Positions 1 to 12,082 of a stretch of DNA of 64,000 nucleotides are shown here, one piece after another. A program made the translations under genes and the position numbers. The notes beneath the pieces were generated by a model. It worked only from the letters and a program-made list of their open reading frames with translations. It did no database searches and was not told where the DNA came from. Source of the DNA: an uncultured Polaribacter sp. (GTDB lineage Bacteria > Bacteroidota > Bacteroidia > Flavobacteriales > Flavobacteriaceae); the NCBI GenBank assembly GCA_943788045.1, contig CALSOT010000002.1, forward strand, positions 62,001 to 126,000, read 5' to 3'. The stretch's first letter is position 1, and each line of letters starts with the position of its first letter.

Positions 1-1
1 T

Positions 2-1167
2 ATGCCAAAGATTTTAATAATAGAAGATGAAGCTGCCATTAGAAGAGTCTTATCAAAAATAATTTCAGAAGAAAGTGATTCTTATCAAGTAGAAGAAGCA
101 GAAGATGGTTTGTTGGGTATAGAAATGATTAAAAATAATGATTATGATCTAGTTTTATGTGATATTAAAATGCCAAAAATGGATGGTGTTGAGGTATTAG
201 AAAAGGCGAAGAAAATAAAACCAGAAATACCTATTGTTATGATTTCTGGTCACGGAGATTTAGATACAGCAGTGAACACAATGCGTCTTAGGAGCTTTCG
301 ATTATATATCAAAACCACCAGATTTAAATAGACTTTTAAATACGGTAAGAAATGCATTAGATAGAAAAAATTTAATTGTAGAAAATAAACGCTTAAAGAA
401 AAAAGTAAGTAAGAGTTACCAAATGGTTGGTGAGAGCGAAGCTATTTCTCACATAAAAAATATTATAGAAAAAGTAGCAGCTACTGATGCAAGGGTTTTA
501 ATTACCGGGCCAAATGGAACTGGAAAAGAATTAGTGGCGCATTGGTTACACGAAAAATCAGATAGAGCTAAAGCACCAATGATTGAAGTCAATTGTGCTG
601 CAATTCCATCAGAATTAATAGAAAGTGAGTTGTTTGGGCACGTAAAAGGATCTTTTACCGGAGCAAACAAAGAAAGAGCAGGAAAGTTTGAAGCGGCAAA
701 TAGAGGAACTATTTTTCTTAGATGAAATTGGTGATATGAGTTTGTCTGCTCAAGCAAAGGTGTTGCGTGCCTTGCAAGAAAATAAAATTCAAAGAGTTGG
801 TTCTGATAAAGATATTAAAGTAGATGTTAGAATTGTAGCGGCAACAAATAAAAACCTAAAGCAAGAAATTGCTGAAGGCAGATTTAGAGAGGATTTATAT
901 CATAGGTTAGCCGTTATTTTAATTAACGTTCCCTCTTTAAATGATAGAAGAGACGACATTCCTTTACTAGTTGATTTTTTTACAGCAAAAATTTCACAGG
1001 AGCAAGGAACTCCCGTAAAACGATTTTCTTCATCAGCAATTAAACTTTTACAAGAATATGATTGGACGGGCAATATTCGTGAATTAAGAAATGTGGTTGA
1101 ACGTTTAATAATTTTAGGAGAAAAAGAGGTTTCTGCAAATGACATTCAACTTTTTGCTAGTAAGTAA
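2..1167 (+). pseudogene. Sigma-54-dependent NtrC-family response regulator (receiver + AAA+), disrupted by two frameshifts
   Basis: Three ORF pieces in different frames (2..331, 423..725, 688..1167) concatenate to receiver (DLVLCDIKMPKMDG) + AAA+ (ELFGHVKGSFTGA, DEIGDMSLSAQAKVLRALQ). Each break is repaired by removing one base, near 287-290 and near 719-721. Confidence 0.9.
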
Positions 1168-1233
1168 AATGTTGTTTTAAAGCCTAAAAAAAGCCTACTA
1201 ATTATAGCAGGCTTTTTTATTGAATGTATTTTA

Positions 1234-3481
<2,248 letters not shown>

Positions 3482-3705
3482 TTATCTATATTTTTTATTT
3501 GATCATAACTTAAATTTATCAAAAACATGCATAAATGCTTGATAATATATGTTTTGTGGTTTTGTAGGATGATGAGGATTGTAATTAAATACAATAAAAA
3601 ATCTTATTTTATAAATAATAAAAAGTTTGTCATCATTTTTTTATTTGTTTCCTATTGATATATTTGCGCTTAAAATTAGTAGTAATCAATAATAAATAAA
3701 AAAAA

Positions 3706-4347
3706 ATGGCAACATTAGTTGGAAAAAAATTCCCAGATTTAAGTGTAGACGCAATGAATGAAATGGGTGATACATTTAAAATAAATGTATTAGAAGAAGC
3801 AATCAATAATAAAAAGAAAGTTTTATTATTTTGGTATCCAAAAGATTTTACATTTGTTTGTCCTACAGAATTGCATGCTTTTCAGGCTGCTTTAGGAGAA
3901 TTCGAAAAAAGAAATACAATTGTTATTGGTGCTTCTTGTGATACCCCAGAGGTTCATTTTGCCTGGTTAAGCACTTCTAAGGATAATGGTGGAATTGAAG
4001 GGGTTACTTACCCAATTATAGCTGACAGTAATAGAAATTTATCATCAGTATTAGGGATTTTAGATATCACTAATGAAACGTTTGATGAAGCTTCTCAAAC
4101 AGTTCAAGTAGAAGGAGACAATGTTACTTATAGAGCAACGTATTTAATTGATGAAGAAGGAACTGTTTTTCATGAAGGAATCAATCATATGCCAGTAGGT
4201 AGAAATGTAAATGAATTTTTACGTTTGATCGATGCGTATTCACATGTGCAAACAAACGGTGAGGTGTGTCCTGCGAATTGGGAAGAAGGGAAAGACGCAA
4301 TGTCTCCAAATGCAAAAGGAACTGCCGAGTATTTAGCTTCACATTAA
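3706..4347 (+). CDS. Peroxiredoxin (AhpC/Prx type)
   Basis: FYPKDFTFVCPTE-like motif (WYPKDFTFVCPTELHAF), C-terminal VCPANWEEG. Confidence 0.95.
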   Translation: MATLVGKKFPDLSVDAMNEMGDTFKINVLEEAINNKKKVLLFWYPKDFTFVCPTELHAFQAALGEFEKRNTIVIGASCDTPEVHFAWLSTSKDNGGIEGVTYPIIADSNRNLSSVLGILDITNETFDEASQTVQVEGDNVTYRATYLIDEEGTVFHEGINHMPVGRNVNEFLRLIDAYSHVQTNGEVCPANWEEGKDAMSPNAKGTAEYLASH

Positions 4348-4374
4348 TTATTAATCTGTAATACATAATTGATT

Positions 4375-4683
4375 ATGCTTCAAGAATTAAGTCAAGATAA
4401 TTTATCTGAAATCGTTACTGGCAACAAAACTGTTATTGTTCAGTATTCTGCAAGTTGGTGCGGAAACTGTAGGATTATGAAACCTAAATTCAAGAAACTT
4501 TCTTCGGAAAATGAAGAAATTGTTTTTGTGATTGTAGATGCAGAAAAATTTCCAGAAAGCAGGAAGCTAGCAGATGTCAGTAATCTACCTACATTCGCAA
4601 CTTTCGTAGATGGTAATTTTGTAAATCAAACCCAAACAAACAAATTTGATGTATTGAAAGATTTGGTAAACGAAGTAATTTAA
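4375..4683 (+). CDS. Thioredoxin family protein
   Basis: SASWCGNCRIMKPKF active site; ATG at 4375 preferred over TTG at 4369. Confidence 0.92.
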   Translation: MLQELSQDNLSEIVTGNKTVIVQYSASWCGNCRIMKPKFKKLSSENEEIVFVIVDAEKFPESRKLADVSNLPTFATFVDGNFVNQTQTNKFDVLKDLVNEVI

Positions 4684-4685
4684 TT

Positions 4686-4943
4686 ATGAAACTACCTGTA
4701 ATAAAACATCTAACTAATTTTATCGAAGAAAACGATCAGGATTATGTTTTAGAGACCATAGAAACACTAGAAGCTCTAACAGAAGTTCCATCTTTAAAAG
4801 ATGAGGAGCTAGACGTTATTGGTGAGTTGATTTCTAATCTATACGGAGCTGTTGAAGTGGATAAAATGATTAAGGAAGGAACACCTAAAAAAGAGGCTTT
4901 AAACAATTTTATGAAACGTGTTTTAGGTTCTATAGATCAATAG
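4686..4943 (+). CDS. Small conserved protein, DUF6952-like, downstream of thioredoxin
   Basis: 85 aa ORF 2 nt after the thioredoxin stop; family recalled from memory. Confidence 0.65.
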   Translation: MKLPVIKHLTNFIEENDQDYVLETIETLEALTEVPSLKDEELDVIGELISNLYGAVEVDKMIKEGTPKKEALNNFMKRVLGSIDQ

Positions 4944-4966
4944 TTTTTTGGCATATATAATAATCA

Positions 4967-5001
4967 AATCTCAAGTGAAAGCTTGAGATTTTTTATTTTT
5001 A
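4967..5001 (+). terminator. Rho-independent terminator
   Basis: AATCTCAAG-tgaaag-CTTGAGATT followed by T-rich tract. Confidence 0.85.
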
Positions 5002-5054
5002 ATAAATGTTAATTTATACTATTTTATTGATGTATTCTAAAGCAAGCTTGATGA

Positions 5055-5216
5055 TTACTGTTTTTCAATTTTAGATTCGTTTACTTTTTTTATTATAGCT
5101 TTTAGCCGCTCTTTATTGAGTTGTTTTTCTAACTTCACTTTATTAATTTTTTGATTCATCAATTTTGTGTGTTTCGATTTATTTAATGTATTTTTTGCTT
5201 TTCCTTTTTTGGGCAT
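5055..5216 (-). CDS. Small Lys-rich basic protein, 53 aa
   Basis: Read from sequence (below ORF-track cutoff): MPKKGKAKNTLNKSKHTKLMNQKINKVKLEKQLNKERLKAIIKKVNESKIEKQ*. Confidence 0.6.
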   Translation of the reverse strand: MPKKGKAKNTLNKSKHTKLMNQKINKVKLEKQLNKERLKAIIKKVNESKIEKQ

Positions 5217-5237
5217 TCTATTAAAATTTTAAAATAT

Positions 5238-5924
5238 TTATTTTCTGCGGAATAACCACCAATTCATATCTCTTGTCAACTTATATCCTAATTTTTCATA
5301 AAGAGGAATTGCTGAGTTCCCCTTGTTTGTGTGCAAAATTGGAAGTTTTTTTACATTTAAAATTTCTTTTGTTGTGTGGTAAACTAATTGTTTAGCAAAT
5401 CCTTTTTTAGTGTAATCTGGGTGCGTAACTACGCCACTTACCTCAATAAAATCATCAGTCTGCATTCTTTGTCCGGTAATAGACACTAATTTATTGTCTT
5501 TAAATATTCCAAAATATTTGCCCATTTTAAAACCTCTCTTTTGATAAAATCCAGGCATTACCAGCCAAATTAAGTCATAAATTTCATCAATATAATCTTC
5601 AGTCAATAGAACAATATCTTCCTTTATTTCAATGTCTATTATGTTTTCTAATACCAATTGACAACCTTCAATTTTTCTTTCTAAGAGAACAGTATTCTCA
5701 TCTATGATGGGTATTCCATTTTCTGAGACTAAAAAGAATCTTTCTGCTATTTTGGAATATGCATTTAAAGCTTTTATTGTTTTAGTAGCGTTATAAAAGG
5801 CGCCAAAAATGCAAATGTCTGGTTTGTAGAACTGAACACCATCATAGTCAATAAGAAACTCTTTATGTGTTTCATTTAAAGAATGCCAAACAGGATTTTT
5901 TAGTTTTTCTTCTAGTGTCTTCAT
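5238..5924 (-). CDS. GNAT family N-acetyltransferase
   Basis: VSGVVTHPDYTKKGFAKQLVYH acetyl-CoA motif. Confidence 0.85.
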   Translation of the reverse strand: MKTLEEKLKNPVWHSLNETHKEFLIDYDGVQFYKPDICIFGAFYNATKTIKALNAYSKIAERFFLVSENGIPIIDENTVLLERKIEGCQLVLENIIDIEIKEDIVLLTEDYIDEIYDLIWLVMPGFYQKRGFKMGKYFGIFKDNKLVSITGQRMQTDDFIEVSGVVTHPDYTKKGFAKQLVYHTTKEILNVKKLPILHTNKGNSAIPLYEKLGYKLTRDMNWWLFRRK

Positions 5925-6166
5925 TTTAAATAAAAGTAATAAAAAGCATGTAAACTTTCAGCTTCTCTTTAATTGTATTTTGTAAAAACTTCTTAATCCT
6001 ATTGAAAAAGTATTGTTTGTGTGACTTTTATTATGTATTCAGACTTATATTTTATTAATTTGATAAGTAGTTTGTCTCTTTGGCTAGATGATAAAAATAT
6101 TTTAGTTTTAAACAGCGTATAAGAATCGCTCTATTTCTTGTCCTTTTCCTGTTTTAAGTGCATTAA

Positions 6167-6197
6167 AAAAACCTCTTTGTTTTCACAGAGAGGTTTT
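6167..6197. terminator. Bidirectional terminator
   Basis: AAAACCTCT-N12-AGAGGTTTT. Confidence 0.75.
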
Positions 6198-6220
6198 CTA
6201 TTTTATGTCAATCTTTAAAA

Positions 6221-7813
6221 CTAAGCTAGCATTGTAACTGGGTTTTCAATAAACGTCTTTAATGTTTGTAAAAATTGAGCACCGACAGCACCATCAACAG
6301 TTCTGTGATCGCAAGTAAGAGTCAATTTCATTGTGTTTCCAACAACTATTTGTCCGTCTTTAACAACTGGTTTCTGTACAATTGCACCAACAGATAAAAT
6401 AGCTGAGTTAGGTTGATTGATTATCGAGTTAAAATTTTCGATACCAAACATCCCCAAATTAGATACAGTAAAAGTACTTCCTTGCATTTCTGCAGGTGCT
6501 AGTTTTTTATTTCTTGCTTTCCCTGCTAAATCCCTAACACCAGTGCCAATTTGAGTTAAACTTAATTGGTCTGTATATTTAATTACTGGTACTAATAAAC
6601 CGTCGTCTACAGCAACCGCAACACCGACATGTATATGGTTATGATAAATAGTATTTGCATCTGTCCATGAAGTATTCACTTGTGGGTGTTTTTTCAGGGC
6701 CATTGCACATGCTTTAACTACCATGTCGTTAAAGGATACTTTAACATCTGGAATTGCATTTATAGTTTTTCTAGAAGCCATTGCATTGTCCATATCAACT
6801 TCAATATTCAGACTGAAATCCGGAGCAGAGAATTTAGAATTACCTAAAGATTTAGCAATTGCTTTACGCATTTGAGAGTTCTTAACTTCTTCAGAATTTT
6901 CTTCACCAGCAGCTGGTGCAACAGTGACCGCTTCGGCTTTTTGTAAAGCAGGAGTATAATTCTCTACATCTTTTTTAATGATGCGTCCGTTTTCACCAGA
7001 ACCTTTTAAATCAGCTAAATTAATTCCTTTATCAGAAGCAATTTTCTTGGCTAATGGAGAAACAAAAATACGTCCGTTAGGTCTATTATTTGTTGTTGAA
7101 ACAGGTTTGACTTCTTCAATTTTCTCAACAGACTTTGTTACAGTCTTTTCCTTAGCAGTATTAGCGGAACTTGCACTAGGTACAGCACCACCATTAGCAA
7201 CCAAAGCAGAAATATCTGTTCCTGCTGGGCCAATAATTGTTAACAAGCTATCTACAGGTGCAGTTTCTCCTTCTTGAACGCCAATGTATAAGATTGTTCC
7301 TTCATAGAAACATTCAAATTCCATTGTAGCTTTATCTGTTTCAATTTCGGCAAGCATATCACCTTCAGAAACGACATCTCCAATTTTCTTTAGCCATGTT
7401 GCCACAGTACCATCAGTCATCGTGTCGCTTAAGCGAGGCATTGTTATTACTTCAACACCTTCAGGAATAGAGGTGTCTCCGCTATTTGTAGTAGTAACTT
7501 CCTCGTTTACTTCTTCTTTAGCCTCTACTTTTGTTGGTTCTGTACTTCCATTTATAATGGCAGAAATATCTTCACCCTCCTCACCAATAACTGCTAACAA
7601 TACATCGACAGGAGAAGTTTCACCTTCTTCAAGCCCAACATATAATAGAGTTCCTTCGTAGAAAGACTCAAATTCCATAGTTGCTTTGTCGGTTTCAATT
7701 TCGGCTAAAATATCACCTTCTTCAATTTTATCACCAACTTTTTTTAACCATTTTGCCACAACACCTTCTTCCATGGTGTCACTTAATCTCGGCATATTTA
7801 TAATTGTAGCCAT
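6221..7813 (-). CDS. pdhC: Pyruvate dehydrogenase dihydrolipoyl acetyltransferase (E2), two lipoyl domains
   Basis: Two ETDKATMEFE lipoyl motifs; C-terminal TCDHRTVDGAVGAQFL catalytic motif. Confidence 0.95.
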   Translation of the reverse strand: MATIINMPRLSDTMEEGVVAKWLKKVGDKIEEGDILAEIETDKATMEFESFYEGTLLYVGLEEGETSPVDVLLAVIGEEGEDISAIINGSTEPTKVEAKEEVNEEVTTTNSGDTSIPEGVEVITMPRLSDTMTDGTVATWLKKIGDVVSEGDMLAEIETDKATMEFECFYEGTILYIGVQEGETAPVDSLLTIIGPAGTDISALVANGGAVPSASSANTAKEKTVTKSVEKIEEVKPVSTTNNRPNGRIFVSPLAKKIASDKGINLADLKGSGENGRIIKKDVENYTPALQKAEAVTVAPAAGEENSEEVKNSQMRKAIAKSLGNSKFSAPDFSLNIEVDMDNAMASRKTINAIPDVKVSFNDMVVKACAMALKKHPQVNTSWTDANTIYHNHIHVGVAVAVDDGLLVPVIKYTDQLSLTQIGTGVRDLAGKARNKKLAPAEMQGSTFTVSNLGMFGIENFNSIINQPNSAILSVGAIVQKPVVKDGQIVVGNTMKLTLTCDHRTVDGAVGAQFLQTLKTFIENPVTMLA

Positions 7814-7816
7814 ATC

Positions 7817-8806
7817 TTAACTTATAAAAGGATAGTCTTTTTGTTCGTAAACCATATCATACATCTGTTCAGTCTGAGGGTATGGAGAGTCTTCAGCAAA
7901 TTCTGCACACTCTTTTACTTTTGCTTTTACCTCTTTATCGATAACCGCTATTTCGTCTTCGGTAGCGTATTCTTTCTCTTTTATTATATCTAAAACTTGT
8001 GTAATAGGGTCTATTTTTTTGTACTCTTCTACTTCATCTTTAGTTCTGTAGAGTTGTGCATCAGACATTGAGTGACCTCTATACCTGTATGTTTTCATTT
8101 CTAAGAAAGTTGGACCGTCTCCTCGTCTAGCTCTTTCTAAAGCTTCATCTATAGCTTCAGCCACTTTAATAGGATTCATCGCATCTACAGGTCCACAAGG
8201 CATTTCGTAACCTAAACCTAATTTCCATATATCTGAGTGGTTTGCAGTTCGTTCTACAGAAGTACCCATTGCATAACCATTATTTTCACATATAAAAATT
8301 ACAGGTAGTTTCCATAGCATGGCTAAATTAAAAGCTTCGTGCAAAGAACCTTGTCTTGCAGCACCATCTCCAAAACATGTTAAGGTAACACCTCCAGTAT
8401 TATTATATTTATCACCAAAAGCAAGACCAGCTCCTAATGGAATTTGTCCACCAACAATACCATGACCACCATAAAAACGAAATTCTTTAGAGAAAATATG
8501 CATCGATCCACCCATTCCTTTGGAAGTTCCAGTTGCTTTTCCATATAACTCAGCCATGACACGTTTAGGATCTTCTCCCATACCGATTGGTTGTACGTGA
8601 TTTCTGTAGGCAGTAATCATTTTGTCTTTAGTTAAATCCATGGCATGCAATGCACCTGCTAAAATAGCTTCTTGTCCATTATATAAATGTAGGAAACCTC
8701 TTACTTTTTGTTGAATGTAAACAGAGGCTAATTTGTCCTCGAATTTACGCCAAAAAAGCATGTCTTTGTACCAATCTAAATAGGTTTGTTTGGTGATTTT
8801 TTTCAT
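7817..8806 (-). CDS. pdhA: Pyruvate dehydrogenase E1 alpha
   Basis: GDGAARQGSLHEAFNLAMLWKLPVIFICENNGYAMGTS TPP-binding motif. Confidence 0.95.
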   Translation of the reverse strand: MKKITKQTYLDWYKDMLFWRKFEDKLASVYIQQKVRGFLHLYNGQEAILAGALHAMDLTKDKMITAYRNHVQPIGMGEDPKRVMAELYGKATGTSKGMGGSMHIFSKEFRFYGGHGIVGGQIPLGAGLAFGDKYNNTGGVTLTCFGDGAARQGSLHEAFNLAMLWKLPVIFICENNGYAMGTSVERTANHSDIWKLGLGYEMPCGPVDAMNPIKVAEAIDEALERARRGDGPTFLEMKTYRYRGHSMSDAQLYRTKDEVEEYKKIDPITQVLDIIKEKEYATEDEIAVIDKEVKAKVKECAEFAEDSPYPQTEQMYDMVYEQKDYPFIS

Positions 8807-8929
8807 TTTAGTAATCTTGTTTGTTTAATCGTTTAAGCAGTTGTTATATTACATAAGTACGAAGCACAAAATTAACTATTTTATATAGAATAAAAAAAGA
8901 GTTCGAAATAAATAATCTAAAAGTTGTAA

Positions 8930-9604
8930 TTATTTTTTTTCTCGGATAATATGAGCTATTACTTTTGCTCCTTTCGCAAGTTCCCATAGGTCAGAAAAAA
9001 CCTCTTTGTTTTCATCATCAAATAGAGTAAAAGCGCCTGTGTTTGGTCTGTAATTACCTTCGTGAATTGCCACGATTTCAATTAAATTAAAGCCTTCGTC
9101 TAAAGGGATAACAATTGTTTTCGTTTGTTGTTGGTTAAAGAGTGTGAACTTTGCTATATATGGTTTACCGTTTTTAAGCACTTTAACTTGGTCACCATCT
9201 ATTCTACCAAAGTCAAAAGCATTCAAATATATATTTGCGGATGTAGTCCTAAATACTCCTATATCTTTATCAATCATTGGTATTTGTAACGTGTTTTTTT
9301 CAATAAATTTTTGAAATTTAATTTTTCGCGCAAGTTCCTTTGTTAGAATTCCTTTTGTATTTAAAGCTTTTTCTTTTTGAGCCTTTTTTAATTGCTCATT
9401 TTCCTTCTTGTAAGCATTTTTAAAACCATTGTTTCCATCTAATTCCAACGAACTTGGTTTTAGCACTTCTTTAGAATTGTTTAAGATGATCGCGTTTGTT
9501 TCTCCTTTTTCTTTTGTACTAGTATTGTAATCTAATTGCGCAGATAATTGGCAAACTGATAAAAGGAAGAGCGTGTGAAAAAGAAGTTTAATTTTTAATT
9601 TCAT
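8930..9604 (-). CDS. Secreted hypothetical protein
   Basis: N-terminal signal peptide MKLKIKLLFHTLFLLSVCQLSAQ. Confidence 0.6.
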   Translation of the reverse strand: MKLKIKLLFHTLFLLSVCQLSAQLDYNTSTKEKGETNAIILNNSKEVLKPSSLELDGNNGFKNAYKKENEQLKKAQKEKALNTKGILTKELARKIKFQKFIEKNTLQIPMIDKDIGVFRTTSANIYLNAFDFGRIDGDQVKVLKNGKPYIAKFTLFNQQQTKTIVIPLDEGFNLIEIVAIHEGNYRPNTGAFTLFDDENKEVFSDLWELAKGAKVIAHIIREKK

Positions 9605-9687
9605 ATTATTTAATGCTTTCTAAAAATAATGGATCAAAGATAATGCCGATTTTCAAAGAAGTTCTTTCTATTATGTTAAAAAGAAAC

Positions 9688-10356
9688 TTATTCTATTGGG
9701 AAATTAAAATAAGTATCAGGAAAAGGTTCGTTTCTAAATGTAAAATGCCACCATTCGTTTTTGTAAGGTCTAAATCCGTTTTCTATCATTACTTTTCTTA
9801 AAAGATATCGATTTTTCTTATGCTCGACTCCTATTTTCTGATAGTGAGGATGAGATTCTGCACCAAAAAAATCAAAAGGACTTCCCATATCCAGCTCTTT
9901 ACCTGTGTTTACAGTTACGATTGTTAAATCCACACTACTGCCTCTTGAATGCCCAGATTTTGAAGAAATATAGCCTTGTTTAAATAGTTCAGATTTTTTT
10001 ACATTAGGGTAATATACTTTTTTCTTTAATGTATCGTTCAATACTTTAGCCCATCGAACAAAATCGTTAACGGCTTGCTGAGGTCTGTAGGCATCAAATA
10101 TTTTTAGACTCAATCCTTTTTTAAGAAGATCTTGTTGGACTCTATGCAAAGCATCTCCCGTTTCTCTGTGCACAATAACACGATTGTCATTGTAACCCTC
10201 AATTTTTCGCCCTATAAAATTATTCTCACCGAAGTATCGTAATTCAGATTGTATTGTTTTATCAATGCTAGATAAATAGATAAATCCTTCGGGAAGATTT
10301 TGTCCAAAGAATGAAATGGAAATAATAAATGAGAAAAATACAAAAGTTTTTTTCAT
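9688..10356 (-). CDS. D-Ala-D-Ala dipeptidase (VanX family)
   Basis: SGHSRGSSVDLTIV and EWWHFTF motifs. Confidence 0.9.
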   Translation of the reverse strand: MKKTFVFFSFIISISFFGQNLPEGFIYLSSIDKTIQSELRYFGENNFIGRKIEGYNDNRVIVHRETGDALHRVQQDLLKKGLSLKIFDAYRPQQAVNDFVRWAKVLNDTLKKKVYYPNVKKSELFKQGYISSKSGHSRGSSVDLTIVTVNTGKELDMGSPFDFFGAESHPHYQKIGVEHKKNRYLLRKVMIENGFRPYKNEWWHFTFRNEPFPDTYFNFPIE

Positions 10357-10467
10357 GTTGTAAAAATAAACAAAAGATAATAGTTGCTCTTTATCAAAAA
10401 AAATAAAATCTCAGAATTCAATGCAATTAAAAAAAAAGTCTAATTTTGTTTTAAATATATTCTCTAA

Positions 10468-11403
10468 ATGAATCAAACTACAAATACAATTTTAATGATT
10501 CGTCCAATCAATTTTAGGATGAATGAGCAAACGGCAGTGAATAATTATTATCAACAGGAGATTGATAATGTACTTTCTTCAACATTAAATAGTAAAGCTC
10601 AAAATGAGTTTGATGCTTTCGTAGATAAATTGCGGAGTTGTGGTATTCATGTAATTGTTGTTTCTGATTCTGATGAATTTGATACACCTGATTCTATTTT
10701 TCCCAATAATTGGATTTCTTTTCACAAAGATGGTACTATTGGTATGTATCCAATGTTCGCTGAAAACCGTCGTTTAGAAAGACGTGAAGATATTTTAGAG
10801 CAAGTTGAGTTAGAAGGGTTTCTAATAGAAAATGTTGTTGATTACACTTCTGCAGAAGAAGATGATATTTTTTTAGAAGGGACAGGAAGTATGATTTTAG
10901 ATAGAGAAAACAATAAAGCATATTGCGCTCTTTCTCCAAGAGCAGATGAAGAATTGTTTATCGAGTTTTGTGAAGATTTTGAATATACACCAATTGTATT
11001 TACTGCGAATCAAACTGTAGAAGAAAAAAGAGAAGCTATTTATCATACGAACGTTATGATGTGTATTGCAGAAACTTTTGCTATTGTTTGTTTATCTTCT
11101 ATTGATGATAAAAAAGAACGCAAAAACGTTTTGAAACATTTAAAAGAAGATGGCAAAAAGGTAATTGATATATCAGAAGATCAGGTATCTAATTTTGCAG
11201 GAAACATGTTACAGGTTCAAGGTAAAGATGATGAACGTTTTTTAATCATGAGTCAGTCTGCTTTTGAGAGTTTAACAGCTTCACAAAAAGCACAAATAAA
11301 CAATCATTGTAAGATTATTTCTAGTTCTTTAGCTACTATTGAAGCCTGTGGAGGTGGAAGTGCGCGCTGCATGATGGCTGAGGTTTTTTTACCCAAAAAA
11401 TAG
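10468..11403 (+). CDS. ctlX: Citrulline utilization hydrolase / amidinotransferase-like (CtlX)
   Basis: PDSIFPNNWISFHKDG, LEGTGSMILDRENNKAY, GGGSARCMMAEVF. Confidence 0.9.
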   Translation: MNQTTNTILMIRPINFRMNEQTAVNNYYQQEIDNVLSSTLNSKAQNEFDAFVDKLRSCGIHVIVVSDSDEFDTPDSIFPNNWISFHKDGTIGMYPMFAENRRLERREDILEQVELEGFLIENVVDYTSAEEDDIFLEGTGSMILDRENNKAYCALSPRADEELFIEFCEDFEYTPIVFTANQTVEEKREAIYHTNVMMCIAETFAIVCLSSIDDKKERKNVLKHLKEDGKKVIDISEDQVSNFAGNMLQVQGKDDERFLIMSQSAFESLTASQKAQINNHCKIISSSLATIEACGGGSARCMMAEVFLPKK

Positions 11404-11407
11404 AAGA

Positions 11408-12082
11408 ATGGACTTGCTTCTGCTAGCAGTTTCACCTGCAATTATTATTATATTTTACATCTATTTTAAAGATAAATTTGAAAAAGAGCCAATACCTTTT
11501 TTGGTAAAAAACTTCTTTTTAGGTGCAACAGTAAGTGTCTTAATAACTTTAGTTTTTAGCAGTTTTGCAAGCAAGTTAATTCCTTTAGTAGATGAGCTAA
11601 GTGTTTTTGAACAGTTTTTAAAGGCATTTATAGTTGTTGCCTTGGTGGAAGAATTTTCTAAATATGTAGTACTAAGATATTATTCTCAAAAAAGTAAAGA
11701 GTATAATGAACCTTTCGATGGTATCGTCTATGCTGTAATGGTTTCTATGGGGTTTGCTGCTTTAGAAAACGTATTGTATGTTTTTCAATACGGAATTTCA
11801 ACAGGAATTACAAGAGCTTTTACAGCAGTGCCTGCTCATGCAACTTTTGCCATACTAATGGGCTTTTTTATGGGAAAAGCAAAGTTTTCTAAAAATAGAT
11901 TTGTTTTCAATTTAATGGGATTATTTTGTGCAACACTTTTTCATGGAGCTTATGATTTTTTTCTATTTATAAACTTTATTCCAGGTATGTGGCTTGGTGC
12001 AATATTCTCCTTAATTATTGGGTTTTTTCTTTCTCGAAAAGCGATAAAAAAACATCAAAATGGATCTGTGTTTAAAGTTTGA
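11408..12082 (+). CDS. PrsW family intramembrane metalloprotease
   Basis: VEEFSKY, FDGIVYAVMVSMGFAALEN, HATFA, HGAYDF motifs. Confidence 0.88.
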   Translation: MDLLLLAVSPAIIIIFYIYFKDKFEKEPIPFLVKNFFLGATVSVLITLVFSSFASKLIPLVDELSVFEQFLKAFIVVALVEEFSKYVVLRYYSQKSKEYNEPFDGIVYAVMVSMGFAALENVLYVFQYGISTGITRAFTAVPAHATFAILMGFFMGKAKFSKNRFVFNLMGLFCATLFHGAYDFFLFINFIPGMWLGAIFSLIIGFFLSRKAIKKHQNGSVFKV

